Below, one piece after another: positions 50,669 through 59,453 of a DNA stretch of 64,000 nucleotides. The notes beneath the pieces were generated by a model. That model did not search any database and was not told the origin of the DNA. It saw only the letters and a program-made list of their open reading frames with translations. The position numbers and the translations under genes were made by a program. The stretch is from the NCBI RefSeq assembly GCF_003001955.1, contig NZ_PVNH01000003.1, positions 310,001-374,000 on the forward strand, read 5' to 3'. The stretch is from Prauserella shujinwangii. GTDB taxonomy: Bacteria > Actinomycetota > Actinomycetes > Mycobacteriales > Pseudonocardiaceae. Each line of letters begins with the position of its first letter. The stretch's first letter is position 1.

Positions 50669-52147
50669 GTGGATCTCCAACTGTTGGCTGCGCTGGTGCT
50701 CGGTGTCGCCACGATCGTCGTGGTCGTGCTGCGCACCCGCCTCGACGCCTTCGTGGCACTGCTCGTCGCCGCCCTGCTGACCGGGCTCGTCGCGGGCTCA
50801 CCCGTCACCGACGTACTCGAGTCGATCACCGACGGGTTCGGCAGCACGATGGGCGCGATCGGGATCGTGATCGGACTCGGGGTCGGTCTCGGCAAGATCC
50901 TCGAGGTGTCCGGCGCCGCCGACGCGCTGGCCCGCGCGTTCGTGCGGCTGCTCGGCCAGGGCAGGGAACCGTGGGCGATGGCCGGGACGGGCGGCCTGGT
51001 GTCCATCCCGGTGTTCTGCGACTCCGGCTACGTGATCATGAACCCGCTCGCCAGGTCGATCGCCCGCCGCAAGGGCACCGGGTACGTGACGCTCGCGCTG
51101 GCGCTCGGCTGCGGCATGACGCTCACCCACCACCTGGTACCGCCGACCCCAGGGCCCCTCGGGGTCGCCGGCATCCTCGGTGCCAACCTGGGTGGGCTGA
51201 TCCTCGCCGGGCTCGCGTTCGCGGTGGTGCTGTTCCCCGTCGTCGTGCTCTACGCCCGCTGGATCGGGCCCCGCCTCGAGTCGCAGGTCCTGCCCGTCGT
51301 GCGCGCCGAGGTGTACGGCCCGGCCTCCGCCCAGAGCGCGGTGCCCGCCACGACCCACGCCGGTGGCACCGGGGGCACCGACGTGCCCGCGCGGGACGAG
51401 GGCACGGGGCCCACGTCCGAGCTCGGCCGCCCGCCCGAGGGCGCGAAGCCGCACCGGATGCCGGCGGGCCTGGCGATCCTGCCGCTGCTCGTGCCGTTGC
51501 TGCTCATCGTCGCCAACACCGTGGCGACCGCGGTCGACCGCAGCGCCCAGGGCGTGCTCAGCGGCGACGACTACGACCCGTCACCGGTCCCCGCCGTGCT
51601 GGCGTTCGTCGGCGACCCCGTGGTGGCGCTGCTGATCGGTCTCGTCCTCGCCGTGTACGTCCTGGTGCCGCGGTGGGTCACCCGGGGCCAGGTGAGCGGC
51701 TGGCTGGCCCAGGCGGCGGCGTCGGCCGGGATGATCATCCTGATCACCGGCGCGGGTGGCGCGTTCGGCAAGGTCCTGCGCGACACCGGCGTCGGCGACG
51801 CGCTCGGTGCGGCCATCGCGTCGTGGAGCGTGCCCGGCGTGCTGGTGCCGTTCCTGATCGCCACCCTGGTGCGCCTCGCGCAGGGCTCGGGGACGGTCGC
51901 GATGATCACCGCGGCCTCGGTGACCGTGCCCCTGGTGGGCGGGCTCGGGATCTCGCCGCTCGCCGCCGCGCTGGCTTGCTGTGCGGGCTCGATGGTGTTC
52001 AGCTACTTCAACGACTCGTACTTCTGGGTGGTCACCCGGTTCACGGGTCTGGACGGAGTCGCCGCGCTGCGCGGCTGGTCCGGCATCACGACCGCCGTGT
52101 GGCTGGGCTCGCTGCCGCTGGTCCTGCTCGCCGGTGCGGTGCTGTGA
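50669..52147 (+). CDS. GntP-family sugar-acid permease
   Basis: A 492-residue transporter with 12 or so hydrophobic helices. SGAADALARAFVRLLGQGREPWAMAGTGGLVSIPVFCDSGYVIMNPLARS is the GntP pattern, as is RLAQGSGTVAMITAASV. A ~65-residue Pro/Gly/Thr-rich cytoplasmic insertion lies in the middle. The family imports gluconate and related acids by proton symport. With the kinase and PdxA2 behind it, D-threonate or D-erythronate is the likely substrate. Stop overlaps the kinase GTG (GTGA). Confidence 0.9.
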   Translation: MDLQLLAALVLGVATIVVVVLRTRLDAFVALLVAALLTGLVAGSPVTDVLESITDGFGSTMGAIGIVIGLGVGLGKILEVSGAADALARAFVRLLGQGREPWAMAGTGGLVSIPVFCDSGYVIMNPLARSIARRKGTGYVTLALALGCGMTLTHHLVPPTPGPLGVAGILGANLGGLILAGLAFAVVLFPVVVLYARWIGPRLESQVLPVVRAEVYGPASAQSAVPATTHAGGTGGTDVPARDEGTGPTSELGRPPEGAKPHRMPAGLAILPLLVPLLLIVANTVATAVDRSAQGVLSGDDYDPSPVPAVLAFVGDPVVALLIGLVLAVYVLVPRWVTRGQVSGWLAQAAASAGMIILITGAGGAFGKVLRDTGVGDALGAAIASWSVPGVLVPFLIATLVRLAQGSGTVAMITAASVTVPLVGGLGISPLAAALACCAGSMVFSYFNDSYFWVVTRFTGLDGVAALRGWSGITTAVWLGSLPLVLLAGAVL

Positions 52148-53427
52148 GCACACGGATCGCGGGGGAGGCGGTGGCGCCGAAGGTACTCGTCGTCGGCGAC
52201 GACCTGACCGGCAGCAACGCGACCGGGGCCCGGTTCGCGCGGGTCGGCCTGCGCACGATCGCGGTCAACGGGCTCGACCGGGTGTCGTGCGCGCTGGACG
52301 CCGACGTCGTCGTGCTCAACGTGAGCACCCGGCACCGCCCTCCGGCCGAGGCCAGGGCGATCGTGGCCGACGCGGTCAAGGCCGTGCCGGGTCCGGCGCT
52401 GCTGGCCAAGCGGGTGGACACCACGCTGCGGGGCAACGTGGGCGCCGAGGTGGACGCCGTGCTGGAGCTGGTGGCCCCGGGCACGCGGGCGCTGGTGGTG
52501 CCCGCGTTCCCCGACGCGGGGCGCACGACGGTCGGCGGACTGCACCTCGTCGACGGCGTCCCCCTCGCGGAGACGTCCGCCGCCCGTGACCCGCTCACCC
52601 CGGTCGAGAGCTCGCGCGTCGCCACCGTCCTGCGCCGTGGCACGCCGCGCTCGATCACCGAGATCCCGCTGGACGTGATCGAGTCCGGCGTCGCCGCGGT
52701 CGCCACCCGGCTCGCGGACAGCCCCGCCGAGCTGGTGATCTGCGACGCCACCACCAACCGGCACCTCGGCATCGTGGCCGACGCCGCCGCCAGGGTCACG
52801 GCCGGGCACGGCACGCGCTGGATCTCCGTCGACAGCGGGCCGTTCGCGGTGCGGCTGGCCACGGCTCTCGGCCTCGGTGCGGGGGAGCGGCCCGATCCGC
52901 CGGTGCTGGCCGTGGTCGGCAGCATCACCGAGACCACACGGGATCAGGTGGTGGAGTCCGAGCAGGTGCTCGGCGCCCGGTTCGTGGAGGTCGCCCTCGA
53001 CGGGCTGGACCCGAGGGCGATCGCCGACCGGGTCGCCGGGACGCTGGGCGATTCGGTCGCGGTGGTGGGCATCCGGACCAGCCCGCCCGACCCGGGACAA
53101 CGGGTCGACGCGACGCTGGCGGCCCGCATCCCCGGCGTGCTGGCCGAGGCGGCGGCGCTGCTGCTCGCCGAGCACCGGTTCGGCGGGCTCTACGCCACCG
53201 GCGGAGACATCGCCGAGGCCGTCACCGCCGCACTGGCCAGCGACGGGTTCGCGATCGACACCGAGGTCCTGCCGCTGGCCGTGGCGGGCAGGCTGGTCGG
53301 CGGGCCGCACGACGGGTTGCCGTTCGCCACCAAGGGCGGGCTGATCGGCGACCGGACCGCGGCCGTCGCCTGCCTGGAGCACCTGACCGGCGTCATCGCA
53401 CGACGAGAGAGAGGAATGCCGCAGTGA
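52144..53427 (+). CDS. Four-carbon acid sugar kinase (DUF1537, DtnK/DenK type)
   Basis: A 427-residue protein. VLVVGDDLTGSNATGARFARVGL is the N-terminal substrate-domain signature (the D-D-x-T-G motif), KRVDTTLRGNVGAEVDAVLE the second. The C-terminal nucleotide-binding domain has AVVGSITETTRDQV and LYATGGDIAEAVTAAL, and ends with GLPFATKGGLIGD. The family phosphorylates D-threonate or D-erythronate at O4. It is fused into a run with GntP permease and PdxA2 by 4-nt overlaps, the context described for that pathway. Confidence 0.88.
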   Translation: MSTRIAGEAVAPKVLVVGDDLTGSNATGARFARVGLRTIAVNGLDRVSCALDADVVVLNVSTRHRPPAEARAIVADAVKAVPGPALLAKRVDTTLRGNVGAEVDAVLELVAPGTRALVVPAFPDAGRTTVGGLHLVDGVPLAETSAARDPLTPVESSRVATVLRRGTPRSITEIPLDVIESGVAAVATRLADSPAELVICDATTNRHLGIVADAAARVTAGHGTRWISVDSGPFAVRLATALGLGAGERPDPPVLAVVGSITETTRDQVVESEQVLGARFVEVALDGLDPRAIADRVAGTLGDSVAVVGIRTSPPDPGQRVDATLAARIPGVLAEAAALLLAEHRFGGLYATGGDIAEAVTAALASDGFAIDTEVLPLAVAGRLVGGPHDGLPFATKGGLIGDRTAAVACLEHLTGVIARRERGMPQ

Positions 53428-54452
53428 CCACCGAGCTCCCGATCCTGGCCGTCACCCTCGGCGACCCCGTGGGGATCGGCCCGGAGATCACCGCCCGCAC
53501 GCTCGCCGACCCGGCGGCCACCGAGGGAGCCCGTCCGCTGGCGGTGGGCGACGCCGCCGTGCTGCGGCGGGCGATCGACGTCTGTGGTCTCGACGTCGGC
53601 GTGCACCCCGTGGGCGCCGTCTCCGAGGCCCGGTTCGCCCCGGGCACCATCGACGTGCTCGACCTCGGCGTCGCGCCCGCCGACCTGCCGTGGGGCGTGG
53701 TCGACGGCGTCGCGGGCGCCTCCGCCGTCGCGGCGATCGAGGCGGCCACCAAGGCGGCCCTCGCCAGGGAGGTCGACGCGGTCGTCACCTCGCCGATCAA
53801 CAAGGAGGCGATCTGGGCCGCGGGGTCCGAGCACCTCGGCCACACCGAGATGCTCGGCGAGCTCACCGGGTCCACGCGGTTCAACACCATGTTCTGGGTG
53901 CGCGGCCTGAAGATCTTCTTCGCCACCCGGCACCTCTCGTTGCGCGAGGCACTGGACCGGATCACCAAGCCGAACATCGAGCACGCCATCCGCGAGGCGT
54001 ACACGGCGCTGGAGGTGTTCGGCACGCGGGAGCCGCGGCTGGCGGTCGCCGCGCTGAACCCGCACGGTGGCGAGAACGGTAAGTTCGGGAACGAGGAGAT
54101 CGTGGCGATCGCTCCCGCGGTGGACGCCGCGCGGGCCGATGGTCTCGCCGTGACCGGCCCCGTGCCCGCCGACTCCGTGTTCCACCAGGGGCTCGAGGGC
54201 CGGTACGACGGTGTGCTGTCGCTGTACCACGACCAGGGCCACATCGCGTCCAAGACCGTCGACTTCCACGGCACCGTGTCCGTGACGGTGGGGCTGCCGA
54301 TCCTGCGGACCTCGGTGGATCACGGGACGGCCTTCGACATCGCGGGCACGGGCACCGCCGACGCGGGCACGATGCGCGCCGCGTTCCGGGCGGCGGTCGA
54401 GCTGGCGCCGTTCGCGGGGCGGCTCCGCGAGGTGTACCCGCCCGCGACGTAG
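53424..54452 (+). CDS. PdxA2-type 4-phospho-D-threonate/erythronate dehydrogenase
   Basis: A 342-residue PdxA-fold dehydrogenase. VTLGDPVGIGPEI is the N-terminal motif. VVTSPINKEAIWAAGSEHLGHTEMLGELTG supplies metal/substrate residues, and AALNPHGGENGKFGNEE and YHDQGHIASKTVDF the rest of the active site. True PdxA works in vitamin B6 synthesis. The operon with a DUF1537 kinase and GntP points to the catabolic paralog PdxA2, which oxidises and decarboxylates the phosphorylated acid to dihydroxyacetone phosphate. GTG start overlaps the kinase stop. Confidence 0.88.
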   Translation: MTTELPILAVTLGDPVGIGPEITARTLADPAATEGARPLAVGDAAVLRRAIDVCGLDVGVHPVGAVSEARFAPGTIDVLDLGVAPADLPWGVVDGVAGASAVAAIEAATKAALAREVDAVVTSPINKEAIWAAGSEHLGHTEMLGELTGSTRFNTMFWVRGLKIFFATRHLSLREALDRITKPNIEHAIREAYTALEVFGTREPRLAVAALNPHGGENGKFGNEEIVAIAPAVDAARADGLAVTGPVPADSVFHQGLEGRYDGVLSLYHDQGHIASKTVDFHGTVSVTVGLPILRTSVDHGTAFDIAGTGTADAGTMRAAFRAAVELAPFAGRLREVYPPAT

Positions 54453-54461
54453 GGTTTCGCC

Positions 54462-55223
54462 GTGACGGTTCCCCGGCAGACGACGCAGCAGCGACGGTCG
54501 CAGCTGCTCGCCGCCGTGCGCGGCGGCGACCGCAGCATCCCGCAGCTCGCCGAGCAGTTCGGGGTCTCGTCGTCCACGATCCGGCGCGACCTCGCCGAGC
54601 TGGCGCGCGAAGGGCACGTGGTGCGGACCTACGGCGGTGCGCTCGACACCGGTCCGGGGGTCGAGCGCACGCTGCGGGAGAAGGACGCCAGCCACGCCGA
54701 GGAGAAGGAGGCCGTCGCCCGCGCGGCGGCCGAGCTGGTGCGCGACGGCGAGGTGCTGCTGCTGGACGCGGGCACCACCACCGGCAGGCTCGCGCGGCGG
54801 CTCGCGGGGCGGTCCGGCCTCACCGTGGTCACCAACGGCCTCACCGTGTTGCTCGCGCTCGCCGACAGTCCCGAGATCGAGGTCGTGGTGCTGGGCGGCA
54901 GGCTGCGGTATCCGAACGAGGCCATCCTCGGCGGTACGGTCGAGCAGCAGCTCCGGCACATCCGGCCCGACCGGGTGTTCCTCGGAGCGGACGGCATCAC
55001 AGCCGATCGCGGGTTGTGCTGCCCCACGCTGGAACAGGCCAGGCTCAAGCACAGCATGTTGCACGCGGGTACACGGTCCTACGTGCTGATCGACCATTCC
55101 AAAGTGGATAGCGCGCCGTTCGCGTACTGGGCGCCGCTGGACCGCGAGCACACCGTGCTCGTCGACGGGGGCGGTGACCCGGCCGCCCTCGAGTCCTTCG
55201 GGGACTCCGTCGTGGTGGTGTAG
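54462..55223 (+). CDS. DeoR/GlpR-family transcriptional regulator
   Basis: A 253-residue DeoR protein. The helix-turn-helix is GDRSIPQLAEQFGVSSSTIR then RDLAELAREGHVVRTYGGA. The sensor domain has LLLDAGTTTGRLARRLAG, TVVTNGLTVLLALAD and FLGADGITADRGLCCPTLEQA, the DeoRC phosphosugar-binding motifs. It follows pdxA2 by 9 nt, so it is probably a feedback regulator of this operon, released by the phosphorylated sugar acid. Confidence 0.9.
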   Translation: MTVPRQTTQQRRSQLLAAVRGGDRSIPQLAEQFGVSSSTIRRDLAELAREGHVVRTYGGALDTGPGVERTLREKDASHAEEKEAVARAAAELVRDGEVLLLDAGTTTGRLARRLAGRSGLTVVTNGLTVLLALADSPEIEVVVLGGRLRYPNEAILGGTVEQQLRHIRPDRVFLGADGITADRGLCCPTLEQARLKHSMLHAGTRSYVLIDHSKVDSAPFAYWAPLDREHTVLVDGGGDPAALESFGDSVVVV

Positions 55224-55453
55224 CCGAGCCGCTCCCGGGCCGCATCGAAGCCGATCGCGAGCCGTCACCGTTCGGTTTCCTCGCGTATGCGAACCGGGAA
55301 GCCGCTGCGCGAAAGGAACTCTGATGTCCTATGTCCACAAAGGATTGTCGGGGTGGTGACCTTCCGTAGCGTTGGCTCCACCCGTGTGAGTGGTGAACCT
55401 GACTCGCTACATCGCTAGTGTCGGTGGTGATCACTTCGACTGGGGGAGAGTTC
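55224..55453. other. Intergenic region with a possible 11-residue ORF
   Basis: 230 bp between the DeoR and HNH genes. One tiny frame at 55324-55359 reads MSYVHKGLSGW from ATG with AAAGGAA seven bases upstream. It is a single copy and may be chance or a leader peptide. GGGGGAGAG at 55442-55450 is the HNH ribosome-binding site. No hairpin of the families seen elsewhere. Confidence 0.3.
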
Positions 55454-56614
55454 ATGACGGAGACGTTGGTTCCCGGTGTCGCCGAACAGGGTTTGCTGCG
55501 CCGGGCTGAGGAGTTCGCCGCTCAGGTGGCGCGCTACCAAGCGCTGCTGTTGGAGACGCTGGCGGAGTATCGCCGGTTGCGGGGCCGGGCGCGGGATGTG
55601 CCGCAGGAGGTGGCGCTGGTGCTGGCGGTGACCGAGCGGGCCGCCGCCCGGCAGCTCGATCTCGCTGACGCGCTGGTGACCCGCCTGCCGCGGACGTTGG
55701 CGGCGTTGCGACGTGGGGAGATTGACGCGGACAAGGCGTCGAAGGTGCACGAGCCCACCGCGTGCCTGACCGACGAGCAGGCCCGTGAGGTGGATGCCCG
55801 GATGGCTGCCAGGCTGGTGGGCAAGAACCCGCCGAACCTGCGTGCCGCCGTGCAGCGGCAGGTGCACCGGGTCGATCCCGAGGGTGCTGCGGTGCGGGCC
55901 CGGCGTCGGCGGGCTGAGCGGCGGGTGGAGCTGGTGCACGGTGAGGACGGGATGGCGACCCTGGTGGCGGATCTGCCGGTGGAGGTGGCCAGCAGCATCT
56001 ACGCCCGCCTCGACCGCGCCGCGCGGAAACTCCGCGTCGGTGGGGAGGTGCGCACGCTGGATCAGCTGCGGGCCGACGTGCTGGCCGACACCCTGCTCAG
56101 CGGCACCGGGTTGCCCGCGGGCCCGAAAGCCGACATCCATATCTATGTCGACCTGGCCACGCTGGCGGGGCTCAATACGGAGCCTGCGGAGGTGGCCGGG
56201 CACGGCCCGATCCCGGCGTGGTTGGCCCGCCAGTTGGCGCACGAGCCGGGGAGTACGTGGCGGCGGATCATCACCGACCCCGCCACCGGCGCGCCCGTCG
56301 ACGCCGGACGCCAACGCTACCGCCCACCGGCCGTCACCGACGACTTCGTGCGCGTACGCGACCGCGAATGCCGCCACCCCGGCTGCCGCCGCCCGGCGCA
56401 GTTCGGCGACCTCGACCACGCCCACCCCCGTGCACAACGCGGCACCACCAATGCCACCAACCTGGTCGGCTACTGCCGCCGCCACCACCGCACCAAACAC
56501 ACCCCCACCTGGCACCACTGGTTGTGCCCCGAGACCGGGCGGCTCACCGTCACGACCCCGGCCGGAGCGGTGTTCACCAGCGACCCGGAACCCCTCCACG
56601 AACCCCGTACCTGA
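55454..56614 (+). CDS. DUF222/HNH endonuclease (13E12 repeat family)
   Basis: A 386-residue protein. Residues ~1-280 are the helical DUF222 domain with AVTERAAARQLDLADALVTRLP and KASKVHEPTACLTDEQAREVDARM. The C-terminal HNH nuclease has CRHPGCRRPAQFGDLDHAHP and NLVGYCRRHHRTKHTPTWHH, with paired Cys for a zinc and the catalytic His before AHP. Such genes are multicopy in actinobacterial genomes and possibly mobile. The biological role is unproven. A 420-bp minisatellite begins 39 bp after its stop. Confidence 0.9.
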   Translation: MTETLVPGVAEQGLLRRAEEFAAQVARYQALLLETLAEYRRLRGRARDVPQEVALVLAVTERAAARQLDLADALVTRLPRTLAALRRGEIDADKASKVHEPTACLTDEQAREVDARMAARLVGKNPPNLRAAVQRQVHRVDPEGAAVRARRRRAERRVELVHGEDGMATLVADLPVEVASSIYARLDRAARKLRVGGEVRTLDQLRADVLADTLLSGTGLPAGPKADIHIYVDLATLAGLNTEPAEVAGHGPIPAWLARQLAHEPGSTWRRIITDPATGAPVDAGRQRYRPPAVTDDFVRVRDRECRHPGCRRPAQFGDLDHAHPRAQRGTTNATNLVGYCRRHHRTKHTPTWHHWLCPETGRLTVTTPAGAVFTSDPEPLHEPRT

Positions 56615-56652
56615 ACCCCGGATCCCCTCGGCGTCGAGCGTGACCCGATCCG

Positions 56653-57072
56653 GAGCCGCCCGAGCGCGGCATTCGCGTGCCTGAGTGCGGCGGTCGCGTG
56701 CTTGGGTGGGGCGTTCGCGTGCCTGAGTGCGGCGGTCGCGTGCTTGGGTGGGGCGTTCGCGTGCCTGAGTGCGGCGGTCGCCTGCTTGGGTGGGGCGTTC
56801 GCGTGCCTGAGTGCGGCGGTCGCGTGCTTGGGTGGGGCGTTCGCGTGCCTGAGTGCGGCGGTCGCCTGCTTGGGTGGGGCGTTCGCGTGCCTGAGTGCGG
56901 CAGTCGCGTGCTTGAGCGCGGCGTTCGCGTGTCCGAGTGGGGCGTTCGCGTGCTTGAGCGGGGCAGTCACGTGCCCGAGTGGGGCGTTCGCGTGCCTGAG
57001 CAGGGCAGTCACGTGTTCGAGTGGGGCGTTCTCGTGCCCGAGTGCGGCGGTCGCCCGTCCTACGCGGCATTC
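56653..57072. repeat. 21/42-bp minisatellite, about 20 units
   Basis: Two alternating 21-bp halves, one starting CGCGTGCCTGAGTGCGG and one starting CGCGTGCTTGGGTGGGG, form 42-bp units. They are nearly identical from 56674 to ~56905 and more degenerate after that. 56653-56673 and 57052-57072 are decayed edge copies. Because 21 is a multiple of three and no stop falls inside, several frames stay open, including a heptad-like one (GAFACLSAAVACL). I see no sign of translation. The same 21-bp family occurs at 13577-13697. Confidence 0.85.
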
Positions 57073-57449
57073 ATGCACCCGAACGTGACATGCGCACCGT
57101 ACGGAAGACTCACCGTGCCGCCCGGCGTTCGTGCGCCATGGAGCGGCACTCTCGCGCCGCCCCGGCCACCACCGGCCGCCGAGACCCGCACGCACGCACC
57201 GCGCGCCGCGGACCGGCGCTTGCCGGTGCGGAACCCGCCCCGCCCAGTGCGGCTTCCACCTGCACGAACGCGTCACTCGCGGCCCCGGCTCACCGCTCCC
57301 AGCGCTGCCCCCCACCCGCCGGAGACAGGGGAGCCTGCCGATATGGCCCGTGCGACGTCGGTGAGGACGAGGCCCCCCGGGCGCGCCGGTGATCCGTGCG
57401 GCTGATCGGTACGCACGCACAGTCCACTCCCGGAGCCCTGCTCCCGGTT
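57073..57449. other. 377 bp without a recognisable gene
   Basis: Very G+C-rich sequence with scattered ACGCGTCACTCGCGG-like fragments reminiscent of eroded repeat units, and the end of the convergent MBL gene on its right. All open frames here are extensions of the repeat frames, with no ribosome-binding site or homology that I recognise. Confidence 0.4.
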
Positions 57450-58280
57450 CTATCCGGGCGTTCCGTCGCGCTTCTTTCGCTCGGCAAGCTGTTGTCGTTG
57501 CCATTCGTCCACTCCGGGCAGCCAATCCGTGCCGAACGTGGCCGACGGGCCGATGCGCGGATCCTCGGTTGCGTGGCCGTCACGTAAGGCGTGCACGTAC
57601 GCGCGATCCAGCGCGATCCGTGCGCGTATCTGATCGGCTCCGCCGACGGATCCGTGACCAGGGATGAGGACGTCGACGTCGTCCGCCACGCCTTCGAGCA
57701 GCCGCAGTCCGGCGAGATAGTCCCCGAGCGGATCCGGAGCGTCCAGGTCGGGGAACGGAACGAGAATGTCCGAAAGCATGTCGCCTGCGACCAGAACGCG
57801 GCGCTCCTCGATCAGCAGGGCAGCATGGCCCTCGGCATGCGCCGGATGTTCGAGGATCCGGACCTTCGGGCCGTCCCAAGGAATCCGCGTGGTTTCGGCA
57901 GGCAGGCCGGTGATGAGGCCGAACAAATCCAGGGGTGTCTCCTCGGCGATCTCCGGCGGTAGTCCCTCGGCGACACGGGCCTTCCAGTCCGCGTTCGACC
58001 GCAGATCGCGCATCGAGGCCGCGCAGCGGGCCGTACCGTAACGGGGCGCTGCGCCGAGTCCGGCGTGCCAGAGCACGTGATCCCAGTCAGGATGCGTCGA
58101 GAAGCCCGCCACAACGGGCAGGCCCAGTTCCCGGAGATCGCTTGCGAGACAGGCCATCTCGGAGCCCGTTATTCCTGGGTCGACGACCAGCATGCCGGCT
58201 CGGCCTTGTACGACAACCGTGTTGTTCCGGAGTAACTCGCTCTGATGGATCAGCACCCCGTCCGCGACCTGCGTCAGCAT
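57450..58280 (-). CDS. MBL-fold metallohydrolase
   Basis: A 276-residue metallo-beta-lactamase-fold protein. The metal motif is STHPDWDHVLWH (H-x-D-x-D-H), with EHPAHAEGHAALLIEERRVLVAGDMLSD giving later His/Asp ligands and LIPGHGSVGG the C-terminal His. Trp in place of the usual residue within the motif resembles quinoprotein-relay or lactonase-like subgroups; the substrate is unknown. ATG at 58280 lies inside the last codons of the upstream alpha/beta hydrolase (7-nt overlap), so the two are co-translated. Confidence 0.85.
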   Translation of the reverse strand: MLTQVADGVLIHQSELLRNNTVVVQGRAGMLVVDPGITGSEMACLASDLRELGLPVVAGFSTHPDWDHVLWHAGLGAAPRYGTARCAASMRDLRSNADWKARVAEGLPPEIAEETPLDLFGLITGLPAETTRIPWDGPKVRILEHPAHAEGHAALLIEERRVLVAGDMLSDILVPFPDLDAPDPLGDYLAGLRLLEGVADDVDVLIPGHGSVGGADQIRARIALDRAYVHALRDGHATEDPRIGPSATFGTDWLPGVDEWQRQQLAERKKRDGTPG

Positions 58281-59278
58281 GGGGCTCCTCCCGCTGGTGG
58301 TTTGTCCTTGCTTGTCGGGAACGCCGCACCTTCGCGCGGGCCTGGGCGGCTGAACGCGCCACTCGCCTGCCCGAAACGCGGCTCACGCGTGGCGGCCGAC
58401 CGGGCACGGGCGGTGTGTTCGAGGATCGCGGGGATGACGACGCTCCACAGCGGGCGGGGTGGCAGCTCGTGTCCTGCCCGTTCCAGCGGCACGAGGCGGG
58501 CACCGGGGATCGCGTCCGCGAGCGCCTCGGCATGGCCGAACGGGAACAACGGGTCCTCGGTGCCGTGCAGGACGAGCGTCGGCGCCGCGATGTCCGGTAG
58601 CGAGACCGGCGTCGTGGGACCGTCGGCGAGCAGCCAGTGATTGGTCATGCTCGCCGCGATATCGGTCGTGCGGTCGAACACCCGACCGGCGAGGTCCCGC
58701 ATCCCTTCCTCGTCGAACGGGTGCGACCCGGCGAACGGGCGCTCGCCCTCCGCGATGTACTCGGTCACCGCCGCCCGGTCGGACCAGTCCGGCTCGGGTG
58801 CGGGCTCGTCGAACACCCGCCGGATCCGGTCCGCCGCCCGCGGCAGCTCGCGGTCCACCGGGCCCGCCGGGCTCGTGGACAGCAACGTGAGCGTGGCGAC
58901 CCGATCCGGGTGCTCGGTGGCCAGATGTTGCGCGAGCCCTCCGCCCGCCGACATGCCCACGACATGGGCGCTCGCCAGCCCGAGCGCGTCGAGCAGCCCG
59001 GCGGCGTCGGCCACCAGGTCCGCGCCGGTGTAGTCGGGCGCTCCGGGCTCGCTGCTGACCGACCTGCCCGTGTCCCGCAGGTCGTACCGGACGACGAAGC
59101 GCGAGCCCGCAGCCAGCGTCAGGCAGAACTCGTCCGCCCACCAGTCCATCGAGCAGGCCGCCCCCGCGATGAGCAGGACGGCCGGGTCGCCCGGCCGGCC
59201 GAACGTCTCCACACACAGCTGGACGCCGTTCGCCGCCAGCAGTCGTTCCCCACCGCGCTGCACCCGCATCGACGACAC
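58274..59278 (-). CDS. Alpha/beta-hydrolase fold protein
   Basis: 334 residues from GTG 59278 (ATG 59269 is also possible). The nucleophile elbow is GMSAGG, with RYDLRDTGRS and APTLVLHGTEDPLFPFGHAEAL giving the acid, and ERAGHELPP the histidine. The first strand region is VLLIAGAACSMDWWADEF. Similar to esterases/lactonases such as AknC/RdmC-like hydrolases, but substrate is not assignable. The last ~35 residues are a low-complexity tail. It is followed by the MBL gene with overlap, suggesting two hydrolases acting on related molecules. Confidence 0.87.
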   Translation of the reverse strand: MSSMRVQRGGERLLAANGVQLCVETFGRPGDPAVLLIAGAACSMDWWADEFCLTLAAGSRFVVRYDLRDTGRSVSSEPGAPDYTGADLVADAAGLLDALGLASAHVVGMSAGGGLAQHLATEHPDRVATLTLLSTSPAGPVDRELPRAADRIRRVFDEPAPEPDWSDRAAVTEYIAEGERPFAGSHPFDEEGMRDLAGRVFDRTTDIAASMTNHWLLADGPTTPVSLPDIAAPTLVLHGTEDPLFPFGHAEALADAIPGARLVPLERAGHELPPRPLWSVVIPAILEHTARARSAATREPRFGQASGAFSRPGPREGAAFPTSKDKPPAGGAPC

Positions 59279-59453
59279 CTGCTCCCGTGGCCCAGTTCCA
59301 CTCGCTCCACCAGGGCAGACCGGAGACCGGCGGGAAACTCACCGGCCTTGCGAAAGAAAGTTCCGCGGGCGGCGATGACTCCGGCCCACCGGAGACAGTC
59401 CTACCCGCGAAGACCGACGTGACGACCATGACCTGACGAAAGGACCACCGGCC

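Noticed and set aside
56677-57405. Open frames through the minisatellite, including one with Cys-containing heptads and Arg-rich frames on the other strand
   Set aside because: A 21-bp repeat without stops keeps several frames open by arithmetic alone. None has a Shine-Dalgarno, and codon use does not resemble the neighbours.
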